Shown here: positions 28,072 to 36,753 of the stretch, piece by piece
How positions within the stretch are numbered: position 1 is the first letter of the stretch
Layout of the letters: every line of letters starts with the position of its first letter
Origin: Planctomycetota bacterium
GTDB taxonomy: Bacteria > Planctomycetota > PUPC01 > JACPCR01
DNA: 64,000 nucleotides
Assembly: GCA_016179685.1 (NCBI GenBank)
Contig: JACPCR010000083.1
Location: 1 to 64,000 of the forward strand
Reading direction: 5' to 3'
Translations under genes and position numbers: made by a program
Notes under the pieces: model-generated
Told to the model about the DNA's origin: nothing
The model's database searches: none
The model's input: only the letters and a program-made list of their open reading frames with translations

Positions 28072-28134
28072 ACGGATTTTGTAATTTCTCAATAAGTTCG
28101 GGGAAATCGTTCGCCAGTTTTCTTCAAACACTTG

Positions 28135-28330
28135 TTGGCGGGAGCAAATCGGAGTCGGGGTCGGTATCGGAATCGGAGAATGCCAAGGCAAAAGCGCTCC
28201 TCGACCGGATCGTTGCCATGCTGACGAAGCTCGCACAGCGTGGTCATGCCGTTCATAAGGAGCCGGTGGACTACCGGGTGAACCGGAACGATACCGATAC
28301 CGATTCCGACCCCGACACCGAGGGAAACAA
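28135..28330 (+). pseudogene. Remnant of a low-complexity (four-helix-bundle-like) gene
   Basis: One frame reads an SESGSVSESE stretch, then AKALLDRIVAMLTKLAQRGHAVHKEP, then NDTDTDSDPDTEG. This pattern of repeats flanking a helix recalls the tails of short four-helix-bundle (23S-IVS-like) genes in environmental genomes. No start or complete domain is present. The rest of 27891-28415 holds no gene. Confidence 0.3.
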
Positions 28331-28415
28331 AGCATCGGGAGACCGCCAAGAAGGCGAGCCACAGTCATTTTTGAGTCTGGGGGGAGTAGCCCGAGGTTTC
28401 AGCGGCTGCTCCCGG

Positions 28416-30095
28416 TCATCGCGCCCTACCCATTCCCGGCGCATCGCGGTTTCCCTGTCCCTGCTCTCCACGGACGCCGTTCGCCGGCTTTCGCTCGTTG
28501 ATGAAGCCCAGGCAGAGCGGCACGCCCTGACGGCGATGTGCGAAGGCGGGCTTGCCGTTCCTGTAGAGCTCCCAGGCCGGCTCGTTGAACATGCCTTGGC
28601 GGCAGTTCAGCAGGGCCACATCCCACCGGCCCTCGTCGAAGCCCTCTTCACGGATATCCGGCCGTTCCTTCTTGAGATGCTCCTTGAGGATGAGGTCCAT
28701 GGCGAGGCGTTCGTAGGGGAACACGACGAAGCTGCCGCCCGGCGGAGTCCGGTCCACGATGAACTGCACGGCATCCTCGTCGACCACGTCGGACCAGTAG
28801 GTGGATTCCATGCCCAGGAGGGAATGGGCGCCGCGGACCCCGCCAGCGAGTCCGCCGTAATAGCTCAAGTAGAAGGGGTGCATCCAGGCGATGGCTGCCG
28901 CCAGCCAGAGGAAGTAAGCGGCGGCGACTGCAAAGGCCCGATGCTGGGATCGAAGGCGCTGGGTGAGCCAGCGGTAAGCTGCACGGAGGCCCATGCCAGC
29001 GAGGCAGGCGAGGAAGGGAAAGGCGGGGAGGAAGAGGCGGACGCCGTCGTACTTGGGCACTCCGGGCATGGAAGCGGAGAGGAGGATGAATCCCGCGTTG
29101 GCCAGGAGGAAGCCTTCGACGGGACGCGAGCGGATCGAGCGCAGCGAACGCGCCGCGGCCAGCGCCGCTGCCAGAGCAGTCCCTGCGGGCAGGGTGGCCA
29201 GGGTCATGACCAGGGGATAGTGGAACGGCGCTGCGGCATCGAGCCCGTAAGTCCTGCCGAAGTAGTAAACGGGAATGGGATTGCGATGCTTGAGCGTCAG
29301 CATGAAATCCTGGAGGTGGGGAAGGGTGTCGGTCCAGAGCCAGGGCCAGCCGGCGAAAAAGACGGGGATGCCAATGGCGAAACTGATGCAAGCGGGCAGC
29401 GCCTTCCGGCCGAAGTAAAAGAGGCCCCAGAGGGAAAGAACAGGTGGGATGGCCAGAGCGTTGATCTTGGTGAGCAGCGCAAGGCCGAAAACCAGCCCGG
29501 AGACGGCCCAGGAGAAGGGTTTGCCCGGCACGGCTTCGGAGAAGGCGGCGGCGCAGGCGAACCAGGCGAAGGCCATCGGCAAATCCAGCTCGGCGAAATG
29601 GGCGTGCCCGAAGACGTGGGGCATGAGAAGGAGGCTGAGGGCGGCGAGGACGCCGGAAATCGGGTCGAAGTGCTTCTTCATGAACAGGAACACGAGAAGA
29701 ACCAGGGCAGCCAGGAGGAAACCGGAGACCATGCGGGCGGAATAGAGGACTCCGATGACGGGCTCCCCGAGGGTCATGGCGGCTGCGATGACGAGCTTGG
29801 CGAGCGGGGGATGTTCCTTATTGGCCTGCCAGAATTCCCGGAGGACCTCCGGTTTCATCGCATCGCTGCCGATGCGGCGAAACCAGGTGCGGTAATTCTC
29901 GGCTGCCCCGATGTAGAAGACCTCGTCCCAGGCGAATCCGGGCGCGGTCACCGTGCCCAGGATCGAGGCGAAAGCCAGCAGGAAGAGGCCGAGCCCGATC
30001 CAAAGGGGCCGGCGGAAGCAGGAGAGCAGAGAGGGAGCAGGGGCACTTGAATCCGCGGGCATCTGAAAACGGGCGCTGTGGGGAGGCGAGTTCAC
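28416..30095 (-). CDS. Glycosyltransferase family 39-like membrane protein (ArnT/PMT type)
   Basis: A 559-residue polytopic membrane protein with about ten to twelve helices. The catalytic acidic pair of GT-C enzymes is in APGFAWDEVFYIGAAENY (near 55), with KEHPPLAKL (near 93) and HFAELDLPMAF (near 170) as expected. A periplasmic C-terminal domain follows the last helix (AIAWMHPFYLSYYGG...). Such enzymes transfer sugars from polyprenyl-phosphate donors on the outer face of the inner membrane. The annotated start is GTG 30095, one base from hairpin copy 3; ATG 30062 is an alternative. Neither has a clear RBS. Confidence 0.85.
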   Translation of the reverse strand: MNSPPHSARFQMPADSSAPAPSLLSCFRRPLWIGLGLFLLAFASILGTVTAPGFAWDEVFYIGAAENYRTWFRRIGSDAMKPEVLREFWQANKEHPPLAKLVIAAAMTLGEPVIGVLYSARMVSGFLLAALVLLVFLFMKKHFDPISGVLAALSLLLMPHVFGHAHFAELDLPMAFAWFACAAAFSEAVPGKPFSWAVSGLVFGLALLTKINALAIPPVLSLWGLFYFGRKALPACISFAIGIPVFFAGWPWLWTDTLPHLQDFMLTLKHRNPIPVYYFGRTYGLDAAAPFHYPLVMTLATLPAGTALAAALAAARSLRSIRSRPVEGFLLANAGFILLSASMPGVPKYDGVRLFLPAFPFLACLAGMGLRAAYRWLTQRLRSQHRAFAVAAAYFLWLAAAIAWMHPFYLSYYGGLAGGVRGAHSLLGMESTYWSDVVDEDAVQFIVDRTPPGGSFVVFPYERLAMDLILKEHLKKERPDIREEGFDEGRWDVALLNCRQGMFNEPAWELYRNGKPAFAHRRQGVPLCLGFINERKPANGVRGEQGQGNRDAPGMGRAR

Positions 30096-30096
30096 T

Positions 30097-30142
30097 CGTA
30101 TTCCGGCTCAGAAGTGCCCCCGCACTACTGAGCCGGAATACG
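30097..30142. repeat. AAGTGC hairpin, copy 3
   Basis: Outer stem of 15 bp (CGTATTCCGGCTCAG) and inner AGTGC/GCACT around CCCC, with one A-A mismatch. It abuts the GTG start of the GT39-like gene, so it would occupy that gene's ribosome-binding region if GTG is used. Confidence 0.88.
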
Positions 30143-30246
30143 CATCTGAAACCGCAGGGGAACGCCTACCATGATATAAGAAATCAAGAAGTCAATCTTG
30201 ACAGGTCAGGCCGTGGTCGAGTTAAATAGTTCTACTTGCGGACCAG

Positions 30247-30375
30247 ATTGAAACTCGCTGCGCCCTTCGGGCTCGCGGATTTCAGAGCCAGGGTTGGCCC
30301 GGCTTCGCCGTCCCAACCTTGGCGGAGGATCGGAAGCCTTTAAGCAGTGCAACTCAAACTTAAGAAATTTTTCCA
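30247..30375. repeat. Dispersed copy of the AAATCCGC repeat
   Basis: It holds CTTCGGGCTCGCGGATTTC followed by AGAGCCAGGGTTGGCCCGG and a GCAACTCAAACTTAA-type tail. The same series, including the tail, occurs at 32101-32396, and the core is the inverse complement of the tandem units at 62610. It fills the gap between the GT39 gene and the lipoprotein gene. Confidence 0.8.
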
Positions 30376-30427
30376 AGGTTGGCGCCCCAAGCGCCTCAAT
30401 CCCTCCCAGAGGTGGTCGGGAAACACT

Positions 30428-30850
30428 ATGTTCCGGAAAAACCGAATAGAGAGGCTCCTGGTTTCAGCAGTTCAGGTCGCCCTCGTGTCCTGGACGTTGG
30501 CCTGGCTTCCGGGCTGCGGGGGCGGAGACCCAGTCGAAAACGAGATGGACGAGGTCGTTGCCATCGTGAAGCGGCACGTGGAGCAGAATCGGGAACGGCT
30601 GCAATTGGGGTGGATTCAGGAGTTTCCCTCCGCGGTGAAGGCCTATGAAGTGCCCAAGAACCCGGATTTCACTCACGAATGTTACGTGTGGGTGAACAGC
30701 GGGACGTCCAGCAAGAACCGGATGAGCATGCCGGACGGCAAGCCGGCGAAGCAGGTTGGCCTGTTCATCGTGGGGAGGAACCGGAGGACGGGCAAGTGGG
30801 AAATCACCTCTGGAGAGGGGCCGATCCACGTGGAGCTGAAGCCCTGGTAG
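30428..30850 (+). CDS. Small lipoprotein, function unknown
   Basis: A 140-residue protein from ATG 30428. A basic N-terminus (FRKNRIERLL) and hydrophobic stretch lead to the lipobox LPGC (Cys near 30), so it is probably lipid-anchored. The mature part (DEVVAIVKRHVEQNRERLQ...KQVGLFIVGRNRRTGKWEITSGEGPIHVELKPW) looks like a small alpha/beta domain and is not recognised. The stop is followed at once by hairpin copy 4. Confidence 0.65.
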   Translation: MFRKNRIERLLVSAVQVALVSWTLAWLPGCGGGDPVENEMDEVVAIVKRHVEQNRERLQLGWIQEFPSAVKAYEVPKNPDFTHECYVWVNSGTSSKNRMSMPDGKPAKQVGLFIVGRNRRTGKWEITSGEGPIHVELKPW

Positions 30851-30855
30851 GTTCT

Positions 30856-30887
30856 CGGTACAGAATTGCGGGTGCGCTTCTGTACCG
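30856..30887. repeat. AAGTGC hairpin, copy 4
   Basis: 10-bp outer stem CGGTACAGAA with tip TTGCGGGTGCGC (the tip is the inverse of the AAGCGC/GCAATT variant). It lies between the stops of two convergent genes, five bases after one and two before the other. Confidence 0.8.
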
Positions 30888-30889
30888 GG

Positions 30890-31681
30890 CTACTCGTGGG
30901 ATTCCCACCAGCCCCGCCATTTCTGGATCGCGACTTCTCTCGTGAGAGGGAGAGCATGGGCGTCGAAGCCCATCCTGCGGCCGGAAATCCACTGGAGAGC
31001 CAAGTCGGCCCTCTCCCGGACCCCGGCGTCGTCATCCTGCAAGGCCTGGAGGAGTATGGGGACCGAGTCCCGGTCCCTGAGTAATCCGAGGCCAAAGGCG
31101 CAGGTGCGGCGCAGGAGAGGCTCGGGGTCCTGGATTCCGGCCCGCAGGAGCTCGAGAGCCCGGTCGCCGCCGGTGCGGTAGAGGCCGACGGCAGCGGAGC
31201 GTCTGAGGGCTATCTGCTGGGCGTACTCAGGTGGTGCGGCGGAGGTCTTGGGCGGGGCGAAGAATGCGGCAAAAAGCTCCACGTCCTGAGGCTCGGGCAT
31301 GCCCGCGAGCGCGTCCAGGGCATCCCATCGCACACCGAAATCGGCGTCCTTCAATCGTTCGATGAGCCTGAGCCGCGCCTCGCGGATTTTCAGTTTTCCA
31401 AGAGCGCGGGCGCAGTGACTCCGTATCCGCGGGCTGGACGAATCCAGACCCTCCAGAAGGGCCGACTGAGCCGCAGGCCCAATGGCCAGGAGAACCGACT
31501 GCGCTTCTTGCCGCTCCTGAACGTCCTCGCTGTCGAATTTCTGAACCAGGCCAGCGTGCGCCGGGTCGGTCTCGCCGCAGACGACCTCCGGAGTCAGAAG
31601 CGGCAGAAGCAGACAAATGAGGGCAGGCGACATGAGACGAGGGACGAGGGACGAGAAGGAGGCGGGAAAGTGGTCCGTCAT
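30890..31681 (-). CDS. Exported HEAT-repeat protein (short)
   Basis: A 263-residue protein. A signal peptide (MSPALICLLLPLLTPEVVC) begins at residue 17, so ATG 31633 may be the true start rather than ATG 31681. About five HEAT/PBS-lyase-type helical pairs follow (ERQEAQSVLLAIGPAAQ, PRIRSHCARALGKLKI, FGVRWDALDALAGMPE, LRRSAAVGLYRTGG, LLRRTCAFGLGLLRDRDSV, GVRERADLALQWISG). The start region lies inside a 57-bp direct repeat (31641-31698 and 31747-31803). The function is unknown; it is likely a scaffold. Confidence 0.75.
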   Translation of the reverse strand: MTDHFPASFSSLVPRLMSPALICLLLPLLTPEVVCGETDPAHAGLVQKFDSEDVQERQEAQSVLLAIGPAAQSALLEGLDSSSPRIRSHCARALGKLKIREARLRLIERLKDADFGVRWDALDALAGMPEPQDVELFAAFFAPPKTSAAPPEYAQQIALRRSAAVGLYRTGGDRALELLRAGIQDPEPLLRRTCAFGLGLLRDRDSVPILLQALQDDDAGVRERADLALQWISGRRMGFDAHALPLTREVAIQKWRGWWESHE

Positions 31682-31803
31682 GGGTCATCCGTGATCAGAG
31701 TGTGGGAGTATGGGAGCGTCAGAGTGCGGGTGTAGCAGCCGGACGGGGGACGAGGGACGAGAAGGAGCGGGAAAGTGGTCCGTCATGGGTCATCCGTGAT
31801 CAG
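31641..31803. repeat. Direct repeat pair of about 57 bp
   Basis: Copies at 31641-31698 and 31747-31803 share GGGACGAGAAGGAG-CGGGAAAG-TGGTCCGTCATGGGTC and a CATCCGTGATCAG end, differing by single-base indels. The first copy includes the ATG of the HEAT gene on the opposite strand. Confidence 0.85.
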
Positions 31804-31918
31804 CAGGGGTACGCAGCTCGCTGAATCGCTTCGTTGTGACAGAGAGAAACAAGAGGTTTTGGTTACTGAGGATGGCCAAGATGGTTCGTTGTTGGTCCAA
31901 ATTCTTTTCAAGACCTCA

Positions 31919-32082
31919 GGGCGGGCGAAGCCCGCAACCCAACAAGGGTGCAAAAGGTGCCAGGTTCCAGGCTTCAGGAATCAACTGACACCCGACCCGC
32001 CTCCCACTGGGACAAGTCTGGCGGGGCACCTTTCAATTTCTCCGCCGGGTGCCCACGTAGTGGGCGCGGGGCGCGGAGAAGT
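31919..32082 (+). repeat. Dispersed repeat, inverted relative to 44922-45092
   Basis: About 165 bases (GGGCGGGCGAAGCCCGC...CTCCCACTGGGACAAG...GCGCGGAGAAGT) recur in opposite orientation at 44922-45092 with roughly 85-90% identity by eye. It contains GGGCG-GGCGAAGCCCG and CCCACG-TAG-TGGG mini-hairpins. The surrounding 31804-32440 has no gene. Confidence 0.85.
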
Positions 32083-32100
32083 TACACCTCAAGACTCTAA

Positions 32101-32396
32101 TGAAATCCGCATGCGCCCTTCGGGCTCGCGGATTTCAGAGCCAGGATTGGCCCGGCTTCGCCGGCCCAACCCTGGCGGCAAAGCATAAGAAATGCAGACG
32201 CTCGAAGGGCGGCGGCATTTCTCCTTCGGCCTCGCGGATTTCAGAGCCAGGGTTGGCCCGGCTTCGCCGGCCCAACCCTGGCGGGGAAACGTAAGCCTTT
32301 AAAAGGTGCAATTCAAACTTAAAATGTTTCCTCAAGTTTCGTGCCCCAGCGCCTATTGAAATCCGCGAGCCCGAAGGGCGCAGCGGATTTCAATTG
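32101..32396. repeat. AAATCCGC repeat, partial tandem copies
   Basis: Two core copies (32104-32173 and 32233-32283) separated by AGAAATGCAGACGC and GGCGGCGGCATTTCT. A tail with CAATTCAAACTTAAA and a terminal AAATCCGC-GAGCCCGAAGGGCGC-AGCGGATTT hairpin follows. It is the inverse complement of the array at 62610-63216, so both loci derive from one element. Confidence 0.85.
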
Positions 32397-32440
32397 ACGT
32401 CACAAACGCCTCTGTCTCGTACCTCCTCGGCGTCCGATTG

Positions 32441-33436
32441 ATGGCCAAGGTACCCGTCCATCTTTACGACTCCCTCGACATGAAGGATTTGGTCATCCAG
32501 ATCCGGTCACGACCCGTAGTGGAGCGAGTGGACCGGCATCTGGTCCACCGGCTCGGATACCTGTCCCGGAATTATATTCAAAAGTTGATCCGGGAGGGAA
32601 ACGTGAAGGTGAACGGCGCCGTCGTGAGGCCATCTCACCGGCTTCAGGCGGGTGATCGGGTCGAGCTGTGCGTGCCGGTGATTCCCGAACGGGTGATCGA
32701 ACCCGAGGCGGTGTCCCTGACCATCCTTTACGAGGATGCAGACATCCTGGTCATCGACAAACCGGCCAACTTGAGCTGTCACGCGGGCCGAAAGATTCAT
32801 GGAGGGACGTTGGCCAATGCCATCATTTTTCACGTCCATGGGGCCGAGAAGGACGCAGGGACGCAGAACCCGGGTATCGTGCACCGGCTGGACAAGAACA
32901 CCAGCGGGGTGATGGTGCTGGCCAAGACGAAGGACGCGCACCAGGCGCTTTCCGGGCAATTTGCCCTGGGGCACGTTCAGAAGGAGTATCTTGCCGTGGT
33001 CAAAGGGAGTCCGGAGCGTCACCGCGGCGTGATCGACGCTCCCATCGGCCGGCATCCCTGGCGGAAAGGCGTGATGAGCGTGCGGCCGGATGCCCTGCAC
33101 AGACGCCCGTCGGTCACCCATTACCGCGTGGTCGAGCGATTCCGCCACGGGTCCGTGTTGAGCTGCATGCCGAAGACGGGCAGGACCCATCAAATCCGGG
33201 TGCACCTGGAATCGTTCGGGCATCCCCTGTTTGGCGACGAGCGCTATCCGGGCTCCTACTCGTGGTCCGGTTTCGACGGGTCTCTCGGGCGACAGGCGTT
33301 GCATGCCTGGCGTCTGACTCTGGCGCATCCGGCGACCGATGCGGAGATGAAATTCGAAGCTGGCCTGCCCAGCGACATGGCTAAGCTGATCCACCTGTTG
33401 CGCCAGGATACGCCCGATGCGCCGGTAGAGACTTGA
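32441..33436 (+). CDS. RluA-family pseudouridine synthase
   Basis: A 331-residue RNA pseudouridine synthase. An N-terminal S4 domain (VERVDRHLVHRLGYLSRNYIQKLIREGNVKVNGAVVRPSHRLQAGD) precedes the catalytic domain with HRLDKNTSGVMVLAKT (catalytic Asp near 151). MPKTGRTHQIRVHLESFGHPLFGDERY is also typical. It modifies uridines in 23S rRNA or tRNA; without genome context RluA, RluC and RluD cannot be separated. The start ATG 32441 is directly preceded by an in-frame TTG and has no strong RBS. Confidence 0.92.
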   Translation: MAKVPVHLYDSLDMKDLVIQIRSRPVVERVDRHLVHRLGYLSRNYIQKLIREGNVKVNGAVVRPSHRLQAGDRVELCVPVIPERVIEPEAVSLTILYEDADILVIDKPANLSCHAGRKIHGGTLANAIIFHVHGAEKDAGTQNPGIVHRLDKNTSGVMVLAKTKDAHQALSGQFALGHVQKEYLAVVKGSPERHRGVIDAPIGRHPWRKGVMSVRPDALHRRPSVTHYRVVERFRHGSVLSCMPKTGRTHQIRVHLESFGHPLFGDERYPGSYSWSGFDGSLGRQALHAWRLTLAHPATDAEMKFEAGLPSDMAKLIHLLRQDTPDAPVET

Positions 33437-33586
33437 GACGGTGGCAGGGCTGCTGCTGCGCTCCATCCCTGGCACAGCTCGGTGACGAGTTCCTTGACGG
33501 TGGGAACGGGTGCGACTAAGATGAGTACGCTTGAGTTATTTGAGCGGAAGTGCTTCTGTTGTAACCTGATAGAACCGGCTACGGAA

Positions 33587-34879
33587 ATGCGCCGGCACTT
33601 TCTGAGCCGTCTACGCTCTACTCGAGAATGCCCCTTGAAGGTCGTTCATATCATCACACGAATGATCCTGGGCGGAGCCCAAGAAAACACCCTCTACACC
33701 GTGCTGGGGCTGAACCAGAAACCGGGCTATGAGGTGACGCTCGTGACGGGGCCCGCCATCGGTCCCGAAGGGGAACTGCTGGAGGAGGCCCGGAAATCCG
33801 GTATTCGCGTCATGCTGGTGCCGGAAATGCGGCGGGAAATCCATCCCTGGCGAGATTTCCAGACGCTCCTGTCGCTGACGCGCCTGCTGAAGGAACTCTC
33901 TCCGGAGATCGTCCACACCCATAGCTCGAAGGCGGGCATCCTCGGCAGGTTGGCGGCGCGGCGCGCCCATGTGCCCTTCATCCTCCACACCATCCATGGC
34001 CAGGCGTTCCACCCGAATCAAAATTGGATACTCAACACCCTGTTCAAGAACCTGGAATGGTATGTGTCCCGGTTCACGGACCGGATCATCACGGTAGCGG
34101 ATGCAATGAGGGATCAGGCCGTGGCCGCGGGCATCGCCCCGGCGTCAAAATTCATTACCATCTACAGCGGCATGGACGTAGGGGCGTTTCTCAACGGGCA
34201 CGGACGCCGAACAGAGATGCGCCGGAAGCTCGGATTCGGGGAGGAGCAGACCGTGGTGGGAAAGGTTGCCCGGCTCGCGCCGCTCAAGGGTTACGAATAC
34301 ATCATCGAGCTGGCCCATGAATTGATGCCCCGGCATCCGGAGTTGCGCTTTCTCTTCGTCGGTGATGGCCAGCTTCGGACCGAGCTGGAGGCGCAGGCCC
34401 AGAGGCTCGGTGTGCGCGACCGCATTGTCTTCGCCGGCCTTGTCCCTGCGCAGGAAGTGCCTGCCTACCTGAGCGCCATGGATATCCTCGTGCACGCTTC
34501 CCTGCGGGAAGGTCTTGCCCGAGTGCTGCCCCAGGCGCTCATCTCGGGCAAGCCGGTTGTTTCTTTCGACGTGGACGGAGCCCGTGAGGTGGTACGAAAC
34601 GAGGAGACCGGATTTCTCGTGCGGGCGAAAGACCTCCGGGGCCTCGTGGAATCCGTGGAAAAGCTGGTGGCGCAGCCGGCGCTGGGAAAACGCATGGGGG
34701 AACGGGGCAGGGAACTGTTTACCCGGCAATTTGACCAGGAGGTCATGGTGGACCGGATCGACGAGCTGTACCATTGCTTGGAGGCCGGCCAGCCAGCCTC
34801 GCAGCCGCCGCAGGAATCTCGCTGGGCCAGCCCCGGAGGGGAGCGCCAGCATCTCGCTGAGGGGAGGAATCTGTCTTGA
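33587..34879 (+). CDS. GT4-family glycosyltransferase 1
   Basis: A GT-B fold family 4 glycosyltransferase (430 residues from ATG 33587). The conserved N-terminal strand KVVHIITRMILGGAQENT starts around 33638, so TTG 33635 is a possible shorter start; ATG 33521 is also open. Motifs: VHTHSSKAGILGRLAA, HTIHGQAFH, the C-terminal phosphate-binding KVARLAPLKGYEYIIE, and the EGLARVLPQALISGKPVVSFDVDGAREVV donor site (ESGRxx type). It is cytoplasmic and probably builds a surface polysaccharide. The stop overlaps the next start. Confidence 0.9.
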   Translation: MRRHFLSRLRSTRECPLKVVHIITRMILGGAQENTLYTVLGLNQKPGYEVTLVTGPAIGPEGELLEEARKSGIRVMLVPEMRREIHPWRDFQTLLSLTRLLKELSPEIVHTHSSKAGILGRLAARRAHVPFILHTIHGQAFHPNQNWILNTLFKNLEWYVSRFTDRIITVADAMRDQAVAAGIAPASKFITIYSGMDVGAFLNGHGRRTEMRRKLGFGEEQTVVGKVARLAPLKGYEYIIELAHELMPRHPELRFLFVGDGQLRTELEAQAQRLGVRDRIVFAGLVPAQEVPAYLSAMDILVHASLREGLARVLPQALISGKPVVSFDVDGAREVVRNEETGFLVRAKDLRGLVESVEKLVAQPALGKRMGERGRELFTRQFDQEVMVDRIDELYHCLEAGQPASQPPQESRWASPGGERQHLAEGRNLS

Positions 34880-35640
34880 TCGCTATCTTGTCGGACCTTC
34901 ATGGTAATCTGGAAGCGCTCGAAGCGGTGCTCGCTGACATCCGGTCACGAGGCATCGAAGAAATCTACTGCCTGGGTGATCTCATCGACTATGGACCGGA
35001 CCCCGAGGCCTGCGTGGACCGGGCGCTCCAGTTCAAGGTCACGCTCATGGGCAACCATGAGGAAGCCGTCATGAATATCCCCCTCGGGTTCAACCCGGTG
35101 GCCAAACGGTCGCTCACCTGGACGAGGTCGCTCCTCAAGCCGGGCCTCTTCAGCTCGCAGAACGGCCGAAGGCGCTGGAGCTTCATCCGGCAGCTCCCGC
35201 GCAGTTACGAGATGGACGATATCCTGCTCGTACATGGGTCGCCCCGGGACCCGACCAATGAATACATCATGAAGGGAGACACGGAGGACCTGCTCGGCGA
35301 GATTCCCGAGAAGATTCGAGAGATACTCGAACTAGTGCGCCGGTTCTGCTTCGTGGGCCACTCCCATCTCCCGGGCCTGATCACGGATGAGGGAATTTTC
35401 TATACCCCGGCGGAGATTGAGGAGTTCTTCCCGGTAGCCGGCTCGCGCAAGCTAGTGGTCAACGTCGGATCGGTTGGCCAGCCCCGAGATGGGGATAACC
35501 GGGCCTGTTACGTTACACTGGACGACAACGTGGTACGATTTCACCGTGTGGCCTATGACTTCAATGCGACCATCGAAAAGGTGAAGGGGATCGAAGCGCT
35601 GGACAAGTTCAACGGGGAGCGTCTTGCCGCTGGGCGATAA
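34876..35640 (+). CDS. Metallophosphoesterase (calcineurin-like)
   Basis: A 254-residue protein starting at TTG 34876, which overlaps the TGA of the glycosyltransferase; GGGAGG lies about 9 bases upstream. The family motifs are all present: LSDLHGN (6-12), LGDLIDYGPDPE (33-44), MGNHE (58-62), VHGS and GHSH. The C-terminal NVGSVGQPRDG is typical of the YfcE/DUF2437-like bacterial subgroup. It hydrolyses a phosphoester with two metal ions. Coupling to the glycosyltransferase suggests a linked but unidentified function. Confidence 0.9.
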   Translation: MIAILSDLHGNLEALEAVLADIRSRGIEEIYCLGDLIDYGPDPEACVDRALQFKVTLMGNHEEAVMNIPLGFNPVAKRSLTWTRSLLKPGLFSSQNGRRRWSFIRQLPRSYEMDDILLVHGSPRDPTNEYIMKGDTEDLLGEIPEKIREILELVRRFCFVGHSHLPGLITDEGIFYTPAEIEEFFPVAGSRKLVVNVGSVGQPRDGDNRACYVTLDDNVVRFHRVAYDFNATIEKVKGIEALDKFNGERLAAGR

Positions 35641-35777
35641 TGAAGCATAAGTCCTTTTAAAAAAACAGGTTAAATTGAGAACCCCTGCAGACCGTCCGGG
35701 AATTCCCCTCTCCGGCGTTCATTTTCTTCGCAGAAGACTTGAAGGATTCAGGCCTCTCCCGTTGTAAATTATGGTGT

Positions 35778-36476
35778 ATGCGCATGGCTGCCATGCCCCG
35801 GAACATGCCCGGAGATAAAGAAAACCCAGATTCGGTCTCCGGCGCAGGTGGCGCACAGCCCGGCGTCCCGAAAGGCGCTGGATTGACGGCTGTCCCCGGC
35901 TTGGACGTGACCAAGCTGACGGACGAAGAACTCATGACTCGTGCCCTCGAGTCGGAGAACTTCTTTCATGAGTTGGTCTTGCGCTATGAACGCCCGATTT
36001 ATGTCCTGGCCTATAGCATGCTGCGCTCCCCACACGACGCCGAAGAGGTCGTGCAAGATGCTTTTCTGGCCGTTTATAAAAATGCCCGCGTCTTTAATCC
36101 CAGACTGCCTTTCACATCCTGGCTTTACACTATCGCGAGCAACCTGGCGAAAAATGTCCTCCGGCGTCGCAAACGGCGCTGGTTCAGCTTGGACCATGAG
36201 GCCTTGCCGGAACCGAAGGACACACGAGAAACCGCGCCGTCGAAGATTTGGGAGAACCAGTGGATGCACGAGACGATGGCCGCTGCCATCGCCTCACTCA
36301 AGCCGAAATACGGAGTCGTACTCATGTTGCGATACGCCGAAGGGTATTCGTACGAGGAGATCGGGGAACAGCTCGGATTGAGCCTGAGCGCCGTCGATAC
36401 ACGCCTCTACCGTGCCAAGAAATTGTTGAGGAAGAAACTTCTGGGTTTAGGGATGGATCAAGAGATGAAGGATTAG
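35778..36476 (+). CDS. ECF-type RNA polymerase sigma factor
   Basis: A 232-residue sigma factor from ATG 35778 (ATG 35793 is also possible; RBS weak). Region 2 reads NFFHELVLRYERPIYVLAYSMLRSPHDAEEVVQDAFLAVYKNARVF...FTSWLYTIASNLAKNVLRRRKRR. Region 4 reads AIASLKPKYGVVLMLRYAEGYSYEEIGEQLGLSLSAVDTRLYRAKKLLRKKL. The N-terminal ~50 residues are low-complexity. The zinc-finger protein encoded 277 bases downstream is its probable anti-sigma factor. Confidence 0.93.
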   Translation: MRMAAMPRNMPGDKENPDSVSGAGGAQPGVPKGAGLTAVPGLDVTKLTDEELMTRALESENFFHELVLRYERPIYVLAYSMLRSPHDAEEVVQDAFLAVYKNARVFNPRLPFTSWLYTIASNLAKNVLRRRKRRWFSLDHEALPEPKDTRETAPSKIWENQWMHETMAAAIASLKPKYGVVLMLRYAEGYSYEEIGEQLGLSLSAVDTRLYRAKKLLRKKLLGLGMDQEMKD

Positions 36477-36753
36477 AAGTTTCCGAGGGTCAAGACCGTA
36501 ACAAATGAGACAAGTCTTGGACTGGAGCGCCCCATCGTCTTCGTCGTCGTTCTCGTTGTCGTCTTCGGACTGTCCGTTCGCGTTTGGAGGACGAGTACGT
36601 TGACCTCATGAAGCCAGGCCGGGACGACGTGTGCTATCGCCCTCGGCCCGGAGAATTACGGCGTTCATTTCGAGGACGAGGACGAGAAAAAAAATCATCG
36701 GTTTGAGGCTGCCGTACGGCGGCTTCGCTAGTCTTTCAGGATCGAAGTGCCCC

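Noticed and set aside
28218..30050. 610-codon plus-strand open frame
   Set aside because: Antisense of the GT39-like gene; Gly/Glu-rich product typical of high-GC shadow frames.
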